Origin: UBA2377 sp964429385
GTDB taxonomy: Bacteria; Verrucomicrobiota; Verrucomicrobiia; Opitutales; Opitutaceae
Assembly: GCA_964429385.1 (NCBI GenBank)
Contig: CAYSBR010000012.1
Span: 5,059 to 69,058, forward strand
Reading direction: 5' to 3'
DNA: 64,000 nucleotides
Position 1 is the stretch's first letter; every line of letters starts with the position of its first letter. Positions 1 to 13,041 of this stretch are shown here, in pieces. The notes under the pieces were generated by a model. The model saw only the letters and a list, made by a program, of their open reading frames with translations. It was not told the DNA's origin and searched no databases. A program made the translations under genes and the position numbers.

Positions 1-717
1 GCGGCTCAACCATCGGTAAACTTGGTCCCCGCAGATACAGCTATGTTCGCTACGGCTGCGGTAGAAATATGGCAGCGCGCGGTTCATAGCTATCTCATCT
101 CGGCCTCATTAACCGAGGCAAGTCCACTTTGGGCAAGTGTTAGCGGATATTATTCGAGTCACTATTCCGTCCGTGCTATGGCCCACTTACTAGGCTGCTT
201 CCATCTGTATTCTAAAAAGAAAATAGCCAGGCTTAAGACAGGAGTACAGAGGCATGTATGCATATTTGACAAGAAAAGTGGCGACGACCGAGAGCATAAA
301 GCCTATTGGAAACTCGTTAAAGAATCGGGTCCATTTAAAGGCGACCCACTGTTTACTTTTAACGAGTCCAATACGGAGCCTTCAGATGTTGCTCATCGAG
401 ATCGGGCTAACTATGCTGACCACATCGGTAGTTTTCCAAATTTTAAACCATTAAACGAATCCAACTTGAAGGCCCGTTTAAAACAAATTTCGCAAATTAA
501 ATTTGATGTCCCCCCAATACCAAAGCGAAGCAAGTATCCTGACATTAATGCTGTTCAAGTCGTGGCCTACCACAGACTAGTGAAGTTCCGAACCGCCCTA
601 GATGAAGTCTTAGCTACGCGAAATCCGTTTTGGAATAGACATAGAAACCCAACGTGGGCTGGTGTCATCAATTTCCAATTGGCAGAACAAGGCGGTATTT
701 CAGCATTCGCAAATTGA
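1..717 (+). CDS. Hypothetical protein, 5'-truncated by the window edge
   Basis: The reading frame is open from base 1 to a TGA at 715-717, so the true start probably lies outside; a TTG at 22 is the first listed candidate start. About 238 residues are visible. I do not recognise a family. The segment around SGYYSSHYSVRAMAHLLG looks helical and resembles the Tyr/His/Arg-rich helices of some HEPN-type proteins, but the Rx4-6H catalytic motif is not clear. Base composition is AT-richer than the rest of the window, which suggests transfer. It ends 2 bases before the adenine methyltransferase start, so the two are probably co-transcribed and may form a restriction- or defence-type unit. Confidence 0.6.
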   Translation, partial: AAQPSVNLVPADTAMFATAAVEIWQRAVHSYLISASLTEASPLWASVSGYYSSHYSVRAMAHLLGCFHLYSKKKIARLKTGVQRHVCIFDKKSGDDREHKAYWKLVKESGPFKGDPLFTFNESNTEPSDVAHRDRANYADHIGSFPNFKPLNESNLKARLKQISQIKFDVPPIPKRSKYPDINAVQVVAYHRLVKFRTALDEVLATRNPFWNRHRNPTWAGVINFQLAEQGGISAFAN

Positions 718-719
718 CC

Positions 720-1877
720 ATGAAATACATGGGGTCAAAGCGATGGATGCTCGGCAATGGGCTCGGCCATCTCTTAAAAGATGAACTTCCTCACGCGAAG
801 CGCTTCGTTGATTTGTTCAGCGGGTCGGGCGCTGTTGTTCAATTCGTCGCGACAAGTGGTCATCCAATTAAAATTATGGCCTATGATCTGCAGCTTTTCT
901 GCGTGACCCTAGCTCAATCAGTAATCGGACGCAGCACTAGCCTAGACGCAGACAAGATTTGGAATGCATGGCACAAACGAGCCATTGATCAGCTTCGTAA
1001 AGAACGTCGTTTTAGCGCGGCCAACAAAGCCCTACCCACTTACCGGCCAGGCTTTAATCAAAGATACACCAAAGAGGTCCGACAAATATGTGCTGATGAG
1101 CTTTCTCATCCCATCACTAAAGCATACGGTGGATACTATTATAGTTACGGCCAAGCTCTCTGGTTGGATGCACTTCGCAACACAGTGCCTTCTAAAGAAC
1201 CAGCCATGTCAGCTGCATTGGCTGCATTGATTCATGCCGCTAGCCAATGTGCTGCATCACCGGGGCACACCGCGCAGCCGTTCAGCCCTTCCCTCGGAGC
1301 CAAAGAATTTCTTTATGCTGCTTGGCAGCGCTCAGTCGTGGGAGCCACGAAGAACGCCTTGGTTAAAATCTGTGCTTTGCATGCACAAAAAACAGGGAAG
1401 GCCGAGGTGGGTAATGCAAACGAGGCGACCAACCAGCTTCAGAAAGGCGATCTCGTGTTTCTTGATCCGCCTTACTCAGGGGTTCACTATAGCCGGTTCT
1501 ATCATGTGCTAGAGACAATCGCTCACGGAGAATGTGGAGCTGTCTCTGGCGCTGGTCGCTACCCTCCTCCAGCGGAGCGCCCTCGATCCAGCTATAGTGT
1601 TACTTCTGAAGCAACTGCTGCTCTCGAGGACCTGCTAATGAAAATTGCAGACAAGGAAGCCAAAGCTATTCTTACTTTCCCTCAGCGCAAATGCTCCAAC
1701 GGACTTTCAGGTAAGGTTGTTCACGAAACCGCCGCGAAATACTTCAAAGTTGATTCAACGTTTAAGCGGAGCCGATTCAGCACGCTGGGCGGAACCATAA
1801 ATGAGGAAGGTAAGGGTTATGGTCGTGCAGCTCGCCAGAAGACCCACGAGTATATTTTCACTCTCACTCCACGTTAG
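720..1877 (+). CDS. D12-class N6-adenine DNA methyltransferase
   Basis: The product is 385 residues from the ATG at 720, which starts MKYMGSKRWML as Dam/D12 enzymes do; an upstream in-frame start at 654 would overlap the preceding gene. The SAM-binding motif is VDLFSGSGAVV (residues about 32-42) and the catalytic motif is FLDPPYSGVHYSRFY, about residue 250. This order (motif I first, DPPY later) fits the alpha/Dam-like group, which transfers methyl from SAM to adenine N6. No restriction endonuclease is recognisable inside the window; the partner could be the truncated upstream gene or lie outside. Composition is lower in GC than the housekeeping genes next door. Target sequence cannot be deduced. 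Confidence 0.88.
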   Translation: MKYMGSKRWMLGNGLGHLLKDELPHAKRFVDLFSGSGAVVQFVATSGHPIKIMAYDLQLFCVTLAQSVIGRSTSLDADKIWNAWHKRAIDQLRKERRFSAANKALPTYRPGFNQRYTKEVRQICADELSHPITKAYGGYYYSYGQALWLDALRNTVPSKEPAMSAALAALIHAASQCAASPGHTAQPFSPSLGAKEFLYAAWQRSVVGATKNALVKICALHAQKTGKAEVGNANEATNQLQKGDLVFLDPPYSGVHYSRFYHVLETIAHGECGAVSGAGRYPPPAERPRSSYSVTSEATAALEDLLMKIADKEAKAILTFPQRKCSNGLSGKVVHETAAKYFKVDSTFKRSRFSTLGGTINEEGKGYGRAARQKTHEYIFTLTPR

Positions 1878-1887
1878 AGGATAATCA

Positions 1888-1911
1888 AAGGCGCCCGGGA
1901 TAGAGCGCCTT
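1888..1911. terminator. Bidirectional terminator hairpin between convergent genes
   Basis: AAGGCGC (1888-1894) pairs with GCGCCTT (1905-1911) across a 10-base loop. It lies just after the methyltransferase stop and before the gltD stop on the other strand. It also marks the edge between low-GC and high-GC DNA. Confidence 0.6.
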
Positions 1912-1938
1912 GGTTTGTGAGGGCAACTTAACGAGCGA

Positions 1939-3405
1939 TCAAGGCAGGTCCGTGCTGCCCATCAAATACCTATCGCATTCCCGGGCGGCCCCGCGGCCTT
2001 CGTTGATCGCCCAGACCACCAAGGACTGACCGCGGCGGCAGTCGCCGGCGGCGAAGACGCCGGGGAGGCTGGTCGTGAACTTGCCGTGGTCGGCCTTGAT
2101 GTTGCTGCGGGGGTCGGTCTCGAGCTTGAGGTCTTTGAGGAGCGCCTGCTCGGGTCCGAGGAAGCCCATCGCGAGCAGTACGAGCTGCGCGGGGCGGGTT
2201 TGCTCGGTGCCGGGCTGCTCCTTGGGGATGAACTGACCTTTGTCGTTCTTCTCCCACTTGATCTCGACGGTCACGAGTTCCTTCACGCGGCCCTGCTCGT
2301 CGCCGACGAACTTCTTCACGGTGGTGAGATAGACGCGGGGATCGGCGCCGAACTTCGCGGCAGCCTCCTCCTGGCCGTAGTCCATCTTGTAGGTTTTGGG
2401 CCACTCGGGCCAGGGATTGTCGGGCGTGCGCTCGGTGGGCGGCTTGGGCAGAATCTCGATCTGCGTGACGGTCTTGCAACCGTGGCGCATCGAGGTGCCG
2501 ACGCAGTCGGTGCCGGTGTCACCACCGCCGATGACGATGACATCCTTGCCCGCGGCGTTGATGGGGCTTGCTCCGTTTTTACCGAGCACGGCCTTGGTGT
2601 TGGCGGTGAGGAACTCCATCGCGAAGTGCACCCCCTGGAGGCTGCGGCCTTCGATGGGCAGGTCGCGCGGCTGGGTGGCACCGGTGCAGATGACGGTGGC
2701 GTCGAATTCCTTGAGGAAGATCTCGGGCTCAACGTTGTCGCCGACGTTGGCGTTGCAGATGAATTTGATGCCTTCCTGCTCCATGAGCTTGATGCGGCGG
2801 AGGACGACCTCCTGCTTGTCGAGTTTCATGTTGGGGATGCCATACATGAGGAGGCCGCCGGGGCGGTCGGCGCGCTCAAAGACGGTGACGGTGTGGCCGG
2901 CGGCGTTGAGCTGCGCGGCGGCGGAGAGGCCGGCGGGTCCGGAGCCGATGACGGCGACTTTCTTGCCGGTGCGGACCTTGGGCGTCTGGGGCACGACCCA
3001 GCCTTCCTCCCAACCGCGATCAATGATGGAGGCTTCGATGTTCTTGATCGTGACCGGCGGGTTGTTGATGCCGAGGACGCAGGAGCCTTCGCAGGGGGCG
3101 GTGAACTCGGGGAAGTTGTTGGTCTTGTGCAGGCGGCCGAGCGCCTCCTGCCAGCGCCCGCGGTAAACGAGGTCGTTCCACTCGGGGATGAGGTTGTTGA
3201 TCGGACAGCCGGAGGCCATGCCGCTGATCAGCTTGCCGGTGTGGCAGAACGGGACGCCGCAATCCATGCAGCGCGCGCCCTGCTGGCGGAGCTTCTTCTC
3301 CTCCATGTGGTGGTGAAACTCCTTCCAATCGCGGACCCGCTCGAGCGGAGCGCGGTCAACGGGAAGTTCGCGGAGGTATTCGATGAAACCGGTGGGTTTG
3401 CCCAT
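1939..3405 (-). CDS. gltD: Glutamate synthase (NADPH) small subunit
   Basis: GltD passes electrons from NADPH through FAD and two [4Fe-4S] clusters to GltB, which makes glutamate from 2-oxoglutarate and glutamine in the cytoplasm. The 488-residue length is usual. Cluster cysteines are visible at 46, 49, 54, 67 and at 105 and 109 (PCEGSC). An FAD-binding GSGPAG lies at about 154-159, a second dinucleotide motif IGGGDTGTDC near 295, and a C-terminal FAAGDCRRGQSLVV. The gene lies 28 bases downstream of gltB on the same strand, giving a gltB-gltD operon. No Shine-Dalgarno sequence precedes the ATG. Confidence 0.97.
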   Translation of the reverse strand: MGKPTGFIEYLRELPVDRAPLERVRDWKEFHHHMEEKKLRQQGARCMDCGVPFCHTGKLISGMASGCPINNLIPEWNDLVYRGRWQEALGRLHKTNNFPEFTAPCEGSCVLGINNPPVTIKNIEASIIDRGWEEGWVVPQTPKVRTGKKVAVIGSGPAGLSAAAQLNAAGHTVTVFERADRPGGLLMYGIPNMKLDKQEVVLRRIKLMEQEGIKFICNANVGDNVEPEIFLKEFDATVICTGATQPRDLPIEGRSLQGVHFAMEFLTANTKAVLGKNGASPINAAGKDVIVIGGGDTGTDCVGTSMRHGCKTVTQIEILPKPPTERTPDNPWPEWPKTYKMDYGQEEAAAKFGADPRVYLTTVKKFVGDEQGRVKELVTVEIKWEKNDKGQFIPKEQPGTEQTRPAQLVLLAMGFLGPEQALLKDLKLETDPRSNIKADHGKFTTSLPGVFAAGDCRRGQSLVVWAINEGRGAARECDRYLMGSTDLP

Positions 3406-3433
3406 GGTAGAATGTATAGAGGCTGAAGGTGGA

Positions 3434-8086
<4,653 letters not shown>

Positions 8087-8182
8087 CAGGTGGGTGGTTC
8101 TTGGTGTGGTCAGGTGTCAGGGAAGCTGTTTTTGTGCCATCGGGGCGGAGGTTTTCGGGGCAAAACCGACCCATCTGGAGCC

Positions 8183-8220
8183 AAAAAAGGGCCGGTCTCG
8201 TTTGCGAGAGCCGGCCCAAA
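8183..8220 (-). terminator. Rho-independent terminator of the glutaredoxin-like gene
   Basis: Read on the minus strand, GGGCCGGCTCTCG and CGAGACCGGCCC form a long stem with one bulged base and a short CAAA loop, followed by TTTTTT. It sits 32 bases past the stop of the gene at 8252-8587 and isolates it from gltB. Confidence 0.85.
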
Positions 8221-8251
8221 GGGTGAATGGAGCGGATTAGCCCTCAGCTAC

Positions 8252-8587
8252 TTAAAAGAATCGGATGGTTTTAGTGGCCATTTTGGCGTGTTCTTCGTCC
8301 GAGCAGCCCGCGTTGGTGGGCACATCGGTCGTGCTATCGGCGGGCTTCACGAGGTCGTTGCTGAGAAGATAGTTTTCGACTTCTTCGCCGGAGATATCCG
8401 CCAGCATCACGCCGTCGATTTCGACGCAGGGAGAGAGGGGCTGGCCGGACTTCTGGACCATTTCCGCGTAGTTGGCGCGGTTGTTGATGATATCAATATC
8501 CTCAAAGGCCAGACCGTGTTTGCGCAGGACCGCGCGAACGCCATTGGACCAACCGCAGTGCGGCTTGAGATAGGCTTTGATGTTCAT
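8252..8587 (-). CDS. Glutaredoxin-like protein (monothiol CGWS)
   Basis: From the ATG at 8587 the product is 111 residues and begins MNIKAYLKPHCGWSNGVRAVLRKHG, the beta-alpha start of a glutaredoxin fold; the longer frame to 8650 adds a basic segment without family support. The active-site position reads C11-G-W-S, so only the N-terminal cysteine of the usual CxxC remains. SPCVEIDGV (about residues 56-64) corresponds to the glutathione-binding turn, with Cys in place of the usual T-V-P pattern. The tail (about residues 85-111) is extra. A monothiol form may act in Fe-S handling or glutathionylation rather than disulfide reduction; this is inference. Confidence 0.8.
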   Translation of the reverse strand: MNIKAYLKPHCGWSNGVRAVLRKHGLAFEDIDIINNRANYAEMVQKSGQPLSPCVEIDGVMLADISGEEVENYLLSNDLVKPADSTTDVPTNAGCSDEEHAKMATKTIRFF

Positions 8588-8690
8588 GCGATGACGGTGT
8601 CCAAACTTGAAAGGGGGCGCAAGGTATAGGCTCCGTTTTCCATCCGGCAAGAGGAACTTTTGAAAAAGTTATGGCATAAAGCTGCCGCTC

Positions 8691-9524
8691 TTATGAGTGC
8701 GGCCGCCCGTGCCGGAATTCTGTGGGGGTCAGACCGGTCTGCTGGCGGAACTGCCGGGAGAAATAAAAGATGTCCTGAAAGCCCAGCGCCTCGGCGACCA
8801 TGCCGATGGTCAGATCCGACTCGGCCAGCAACTGGCGCGCGCGGGCGATGCGCGCCTGAATAACGTAGGGCTGGGGACGCTGGCCGGTGACTTTGAGGAA
8901 AAGCCGGGAAAAGTGATCCACGCTGTAGCCGGCGGTTTTGGCCAGCTCTGCCACAGTCGGGGCCCGCCCGGGATTTTCGCGGATCTGCGCCGCCGCACGC
9001 AGGATGGCGTTGCGGTGATGACGGTCCACCCCGCGGCCGGCGGTCGGGCCGACGGTGTCATGTTCGCGGCAAAGCGCCATCAACAGTCCGCCAAACAGGG
9101 CGGCGGCGACCGGGCCGGCCCCGGCTTCCGCCCCCAGCTCAATCACGCGTCGCATGATACTGTCCGTCAGCTCCAGCTGTTGGGTGCGCAGCATTTCAAA
9201 CGGTGGCTCCACCCTCTCCTCCCGCGGCGCGTTCTGGTCGGAGGGCGGCAGGTCGAAATGGATGAAGTTCACCCCGAGTGGTTCGTCGGGCACCTGTTCC
9301 GCTTCGTAGCGGTGCCCCGGTCTCATCCAGATGCAGGTGCCGGGAAACAGGGGGATCTCTCCCTCATCGAGCCACATGCGCCCGCGTCCGGCCCAGACAA
9401 ACCACAGGTCGAAATCTTTCAATCCCCGCGCCCAAGCCGGACCCAGGTGCCAGCCCGGTTCGCAACGCACCCGGCCCCGCGCCTGCAGGCGCGGGGCATA
9501 ACGGTGGCCGGCAATTTCGATCAT
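8691..9524 (-). CDS. AraC/XylS-family transcriptional regulator
   Basis: A 277-residue protein is read from the ATG at 9524 (MIEIAGHRYAPR). A start at 9560 would put coding sequence over the likely operator. The N-terminal half (W-PG-IWMRPGHRYE region) looks like a cupin sugar-sensing domain. The C-terminal about 100 residues hold two helix-turn-helix motifs, ending in GFQDIFYFSRQFRQQTGLTP, the classical AraC signature. It is divergent from the PhyH dioxygenase gene, 79 bases apart, and probably controls it and itself. Confidence 0.92.
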   Translation of the reverse strand: MIEIAGHRYAPRLQARGRVRCEPGWHLGPAWARGLKDFDLWFVWAGRGRMWLDEGEIPLFPGTCIWMRPGHRYEAEQVPDEPLGVNFIHFDLPPSDQNAPREERVEPPFEMLRTQQLELTDSIMRRVIELGAEAGAGPVAAALFGGLLMALCREHDTVGPTAGRGVDRHHRNAILRAAAQIRENPGRAPTVAELAKTAGYSVDHFSRLFLKVTGQRPQPYVIQARIARARQLLAESDLTIGMVAEALGFQDIFYFSRQFRQQTGLTPTEFRHGRPHS

Positions 9525-9527
9525 AAC

Positions 9528-9586
9528 GGATAAATGCAAATAAAAGCCGTTGTTGTGCATGGCGTCAAAAGCGGATTTATGCCAAT
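9528..9586. promoter_or_regulatory. Imperfect direct repeat in the araC-phyH divergent region
   Basis: GGATAAATGCAAAT (9528-9541) and GGATTTATGCCAAT (9573-9586) match at 11 of 14 positions and start 45 bases apart. AraC-family proteins often bind paired direct repeats, so these are candidate half-sites for the adjacent regulator. Confidence 0.4.
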
Positions 9587-9603
9587 GTTCACGTCTTCAC
9601 CCC

Positions 9604-10470
9604 ATGAGCACTGCGACCCAAGACAAGGTTCAATTCGATCCCGGTTCCGAAATGCACGACCCCGCGCTTTACCAGCCCACGGGCACCGGCTTTGGCGTTG
9701 ACCGGCTGGAAGACATCGGTCCCGCCGAGGTGGCCTTCTACAAGGAGCACGGCTACCTGATCGTGCGTCAGGCGTTCGATGCGCAGGAGGTGGCCGGTGC
9801 GTTGCAGGGCCTGCTGGACCTGATTGTGGGGAAAAACCCGGCCTACAAAGGTGTGCTTTTCGAGGCCAAGGCGCAGGAAATCCTGCCTACCCTTTCGCCC
9901 GAGCAGAAACAGGATGCCGTCCGCAAGCTCTGGCATTTTGTCGAATATGATGCCCGGCTGAAGGCGATCTCGCACCATCCCCGGCTGCTGGCCGTTGTCC
10001 GTACCCTGATCGGCGACCAAGTCCCCTTCATGTTTCAGGACATGGCGCTCATCAAGCCGCCGCGGCTCGGGCGCGAGAAACCCTGGCATCAGGATCACGC
10101 CTATTTTGACTTCCCTCTCGGCACGCCGGTCGTCGGTGTGTGGATCGCGCTCGACGAAGCCACCGTGGAAAACGGCTGCATGCAATTCTTGCCCGGCGGC
10201 CACAAGGAAGGGCCCAGGATTCATTTCCAACGTCGCGACTGGCAGATCTGCGACAACCAGACTCTCGGGCTCAAGTCGCTCGCCGCGCCGCTCAAACCCG
10301 GCGGCCTCCTCCTCTTTGACGGCCTCCTGCCGCATGGCACGCCGCACAACTCCTCGCCGCACCGCCGCCGCGCCCTGCAATACCACTATGCGCCTGAGAA
10401 TGTCACGAAGTGGTCCACCGAGGAGCGGTTGAAGCACTTCGGCAGCGAGGGCAAAAACGTCACCTGCTGA
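9604..10470 (+). CDS. Phytanoyl-CoA dioxygenase (PhyH) family oxygenase
   Basis: The product is 288 residues from the ATG at 9604 (MSTATQDKVQF); the frame extends to 9550 but that part overlaps the regulatory region. PhyH proteins are non-haem Fe(II)/2-oxoglutarate dioxygenases. The iron ligands are seen as HQD in PWHQDHAYF (about residues 160-168) and the distal His in LLPHGTPHNSS, followed by HRRRALQYHY, which should bind 2-oxoglutarate. The substrate is unknown. The divergent AraC gene points to a sugar- or osmolyte-related catabolic role rather than phytanate; that is inference. Confidence 0.88.
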   Translation: MSTATQDKVQFDPGSEMHDPALYQPTGTGFGVDRLEDIGPAEVAFYKEHGYLIVRQAFDAQEVAGALQGLLDLIVGKNPAYKGVLFEAKAQEILPTLSPEQKQDAVRKLWHFVEYDARLKAISHHPRLLAVVRTLIGDQVPFMFQDMALIKPPRLGREKPWHQDHAYFDFPLGTPVVGVWIALDEATVENGCMQFLPGGHKEGPRIHFQRRDWQICDNQTLGLKSLAAPLKPGGLLLFDGLLPHGTPHNSSPHRRRALQYHYAPENVTKWSTEERLKHFGSEGKNVTC

Positions 10471-10491
10471 GGCGGGGACGTGTCACGCCGG

Positions 10492-10521
10492 CCCGGTTTT
10501 TCCAAAAGGAGAAAAGCCGGG
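10492..10521. terminator. Bidirectional terminator between phyH-type gene and metal ATPase
   Basis: CCCGGTTTTTCC (10492-10503) pairs with GGAGAAAAGCCGGG (10508-10521) across an AAAA loop with one bulged A. The T-rich and A-rich strands serve both convergent genes. Confidence 0.75.
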
Positions 10522-10528
10522 TCAGCGA

Positions 10529-12487
10529 TCAGCCAGTTCGTGGGGCGCGAAGCAAGCGGAGCGCGTTGGCGATCACCAGCAACGTTGCGCCGGTGTCGGC
10601 CAGGATGGCAAACCACAGGCTGGCGTGACCCAGCATCGTGAGGATGAGAAAGACCGCCTTCAATCCGAGGGCGAAGGTGATGTTGAAATGGATGATGCCC
10701 AGTGTGCGCCGGCCCAGCCGGATCGTTTCCGCTATCCCATCCAGCTCATCCCGCATCAGGGCGATGTCGGCAGTCTCAATGGCGGCGTCGGTCCCCGCCG
10801 CGCCCATCGCGATGCCGATACTGGCGGTCGCCATGGCGGGGGCGTCGTTCACGCCATCGCCCACCATGGCGACGACCCCGTGCTTCTCCCGCAGGGCCTT
10901 GACCGCGGCCACCTTGTCGTCGGGCAGCAGATCGCCCCGCGCCTCATCAATCCCGACCTGCCGGGCGATGAAATCGGCGGTGCGCTGGTTGTCGCCACTG
11001 AGCATCACCACCCACTCCACCCCGGCGGCGTGCAAAGCGTGGATGGCCGCGCCGGCGTTGGCCCGCAGGGTGTCGCCGATGGCCAGGATGCCGAGCACCT
11101 CACCCTGGCAGCCATCATGCGGGCGATGCCCGACCACCACGACCGATTGTCCTTTTGCCTCGATGGCCGCCAGCCGCGCCTCGATGGCGGCGGAGCAGAC
11201 CCCGAGTTCGTGCGCGAAGCGATGGTTGCCGACGAAGTAAGCATGGCCCTCCACGACGCCCTCAGCGCCGCGCCCGCTGCGCGCCTGATAACGCTCCGCA
11301 CGTTGAAAGGAAACTCCCCTCTCCTCCGCGCCCGCGACAACGGCTTTGGCCAACGGATGCGCCGAATGCGCATCAATCGCCGCGGCGATCCTCAGCACCT
11401 CTTCAGGGCTTCCGGCATGGATCAACTCAATGTCGAGCACCTTGGGCTTCCCCTCTGTGATGGTGCCGGTCTTGTCCACGGCCAGCGCTCGCAGCCGCCC
11501 GACGGCTTCAAGGTGCGCGCCGCCCTTTACCAGCACCCCGCGCCGCGCGAGCGCTGTCAGCCCGGCCACGATGCTGACCGGAGTGGAGATCACGAGCGCG
11601 CACGGACAGGCGATGATCAGCAGCACGCAGGCCCGGTAAAGCCAGGTGCTCCAATCCCCATTCATCAAAAGCGGAGGGCCGAGAAAGACGAGCAACGCCA
11701 CGAGGGTGACCGCCGGGGTGTAATAGCGTGCGAACACATCCACGAAACGCTGCGTGGGCGCTTTCTGCTCCTGGGCTTCCTCCACCAGCCGGATGATCCG
11801 TGCCAGGGTGGTGTCTCCGGCCGGTTTCGTCACCTCGATTTCCAGTGACCCCTCGCCGTTGATCGTGCCGGCGAAGACGGTGTCGCCCGGCTTCTTGTCC
11901 ACCGGCACGGACTCGCCGGTGATGGGCGCCTGATTGACGGAGGACTCTCCCGCGATCACCACGCCGTCGAGCGGGATGTTCATGCCGGATCGCGTGGCCA
12001 CCGTGTCGCCCGGCGCCACCTCGCCGACAGGAACCTCCACAAACTGGCCGCCGCGTTTTACGAGCGCCTGCTTCGGGGCCAGTTCCAGCAACGCCCTGGT
12101 TGCCCGCCGGGCGCGCCGATCCGCCCAGCCCTCCAGCCATTCGGCCACGCCGAAGAGAAAAACGACGGCGGAGGCTTCCACCCATTCACCGATGATCGAG
12201 GCGCCGATGGCCGCGATGACCACGAGAAGGTTGATATCCGGACGAAGCGCCCGCACCGCCCGCCACGCCTTGGGCAGGAGAAACCAGCCGCCGGTCAGGA
12301 TCGCCGCGCCCGCGAGGCCCGGTGTCAGCCAGGCTGGGCCGGATTTCAGCCCGTGGGCAATGAGCGCCCCGGCTGTCAGGACGCCGGAGAACACGAGACT
12401 GACGGTTTCCACCCGATCCGCCTCCCCGCCGTGGGTATGATCGCACCCGCACCCATGATCATGTTCATCGTCGTGATCGTGACTCAT
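10529..12487 (-). CDS. P1B-type heavy-metal ATPase, Zn/Cd/Pb type (ZntA-like)
   Basis: The 652-residue product exports a divalent soft metal using ATP in the inner membrane. Visible motifs are the metal-site ACPCAL, the phosphorylation loop DKTGTIT, the SAHPLA nucleotide-site HP, GDGVNDAP, and ADTGATLLVIANALRLL in the last helix, whose Asp is typical of the P1B-2 Zn/Cd group. There is no N-terminal CxxC metal-binding domain. Instead the first about 22 residues are a His/Asp/Cys-rich tail (HDHDDEHDHGCGCDHTHG) that could bind zinc. It is convergent with the PhyH gene. No metal regulator is next to it. Confidence 0.94.
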   Translation of the reverse strand: MSHDHDDEHDHGCGCDHTHGGEADRVETVSLVFSGVLTAGALIAHGLKSGPAWLTPGLAGAAILTGGWFLLPKAWRAVRALRPDINLLVVIAAIGASIIGEWVEASAVVFLFGVAEWLEGWADRRARRATRALLELAPKQALVKRGGQFVEVPVGEVAPGDTVATRSGMNIPLDGVVIAGESSVNQAPITGESVPVDKKPGDTVFAGTINGEGSLEIEVTKPAGDTTLARIIRLVEEAQEQKAPTQRFVDVFARYYTPAVTLVALLVFLGPPLLMNGDWSTWLYRACVLLIIACPCALVISTPVSIVAGLTALARRGVLVKGGAHLEAVGRLRALAVDKTGTITEGKPKVLDIELIHAGSPEEVLRIAAAIDAHSAHPLAKAVVAGAEERGVSFQRAERYQARSGRGAEGVVEGHAYFVGNHRFAHELGVCSAAIEARLAAIEAKGQSVVVVGHRPHDGCQGEVLGILAIGDTLRANAGAAIHALHAAGVEWVVMLSGDNQRTADFIARQVGIDEARGDLLPDDKVAAVKALREKHGVVAMVGDGVNDAPAMATASIGIAMGAAGTDAAIETADIALMRDELDGIAETIRLGRRTLGIIHFNITFALGLKAVFLILTMLGHASLWFAILADTGATLLVIANALRLLRAPRTG

Positions 12488-12667
12488 ACCGGCAGGAAAG
12501 CGCGGTCATCGTTTCGAGCAAGGCAATGCCTCGGGGTGCGCCCAAAAACGGGCCGTGCAGCCACATCAGGCCGACCGGGCGGAAGATCTCTGGCGAGGTG
12601 TGCCAGAAGCCACAAAGCTCGCCTCGGGATTTCCTGTCCTCCACTCTGCGGGCAACCCCGATACTCC

Positions 12668-12967
12668 ATGAAAACTCTCCGCACCCTCTTTCTCGCCTTG
12701 GCGGGGATCGCCATCCTTGCCGCCGTTATCATGCAATGGCGAACCGTGCGCGGAATCGAGGCCCTGCATCGGGACTACCTGACACAGACTCAGGCATTGG
12801 GCCGGGCGGAAATCGGCATCCTTCGGACCAACGCCGGGCAGGATGAAAAGACCGCATTGATTGCCGGCCTGGAGGCGCAGTTGGCCGCGTTGCGCCTTGA
12901 ATTACAGACACGTCAGGACACCGCCGTCCCGGCGCAGCCGGACGCGCCCTCATCGGAGAAGCCTTGA
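12668..12967 (+). CDS. Small single-pass membrane protein with coiled-coil tail
   Basis: A 99-residue ORF from the ATG at 12668. Residues 5-22 (RTLFLALAGIAILAAVIM) form one hydrophobic segment, followed by a charged helical stretch (about 28-82) rich in Leu/Ala/Gln that looks like a coiled coil, and a Pro/Ala tail. I do not recognise a family. It is expressed away from the ATPase and 74 bases before the epimerase. Coding status rests on the coherent membrane-plus-helix layout. Confidence 0.55.
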   Translation: MKTLRTLFLALAGIAILAAVIMQWRTVRGIEALHRDYLTQTQALGRAEIGILRTNAGQDEKTALIAGLEAQLAALRLELQTRQDTAVPAQPDAPSSEKP

Positions 12968-13041
12968 GCTGATGATGGCGTGCAGCGCCACAGACGATTT
13001 TCGCCTAGCCGGCACCCAGGGGTTGCTGCATACCCACGCGC

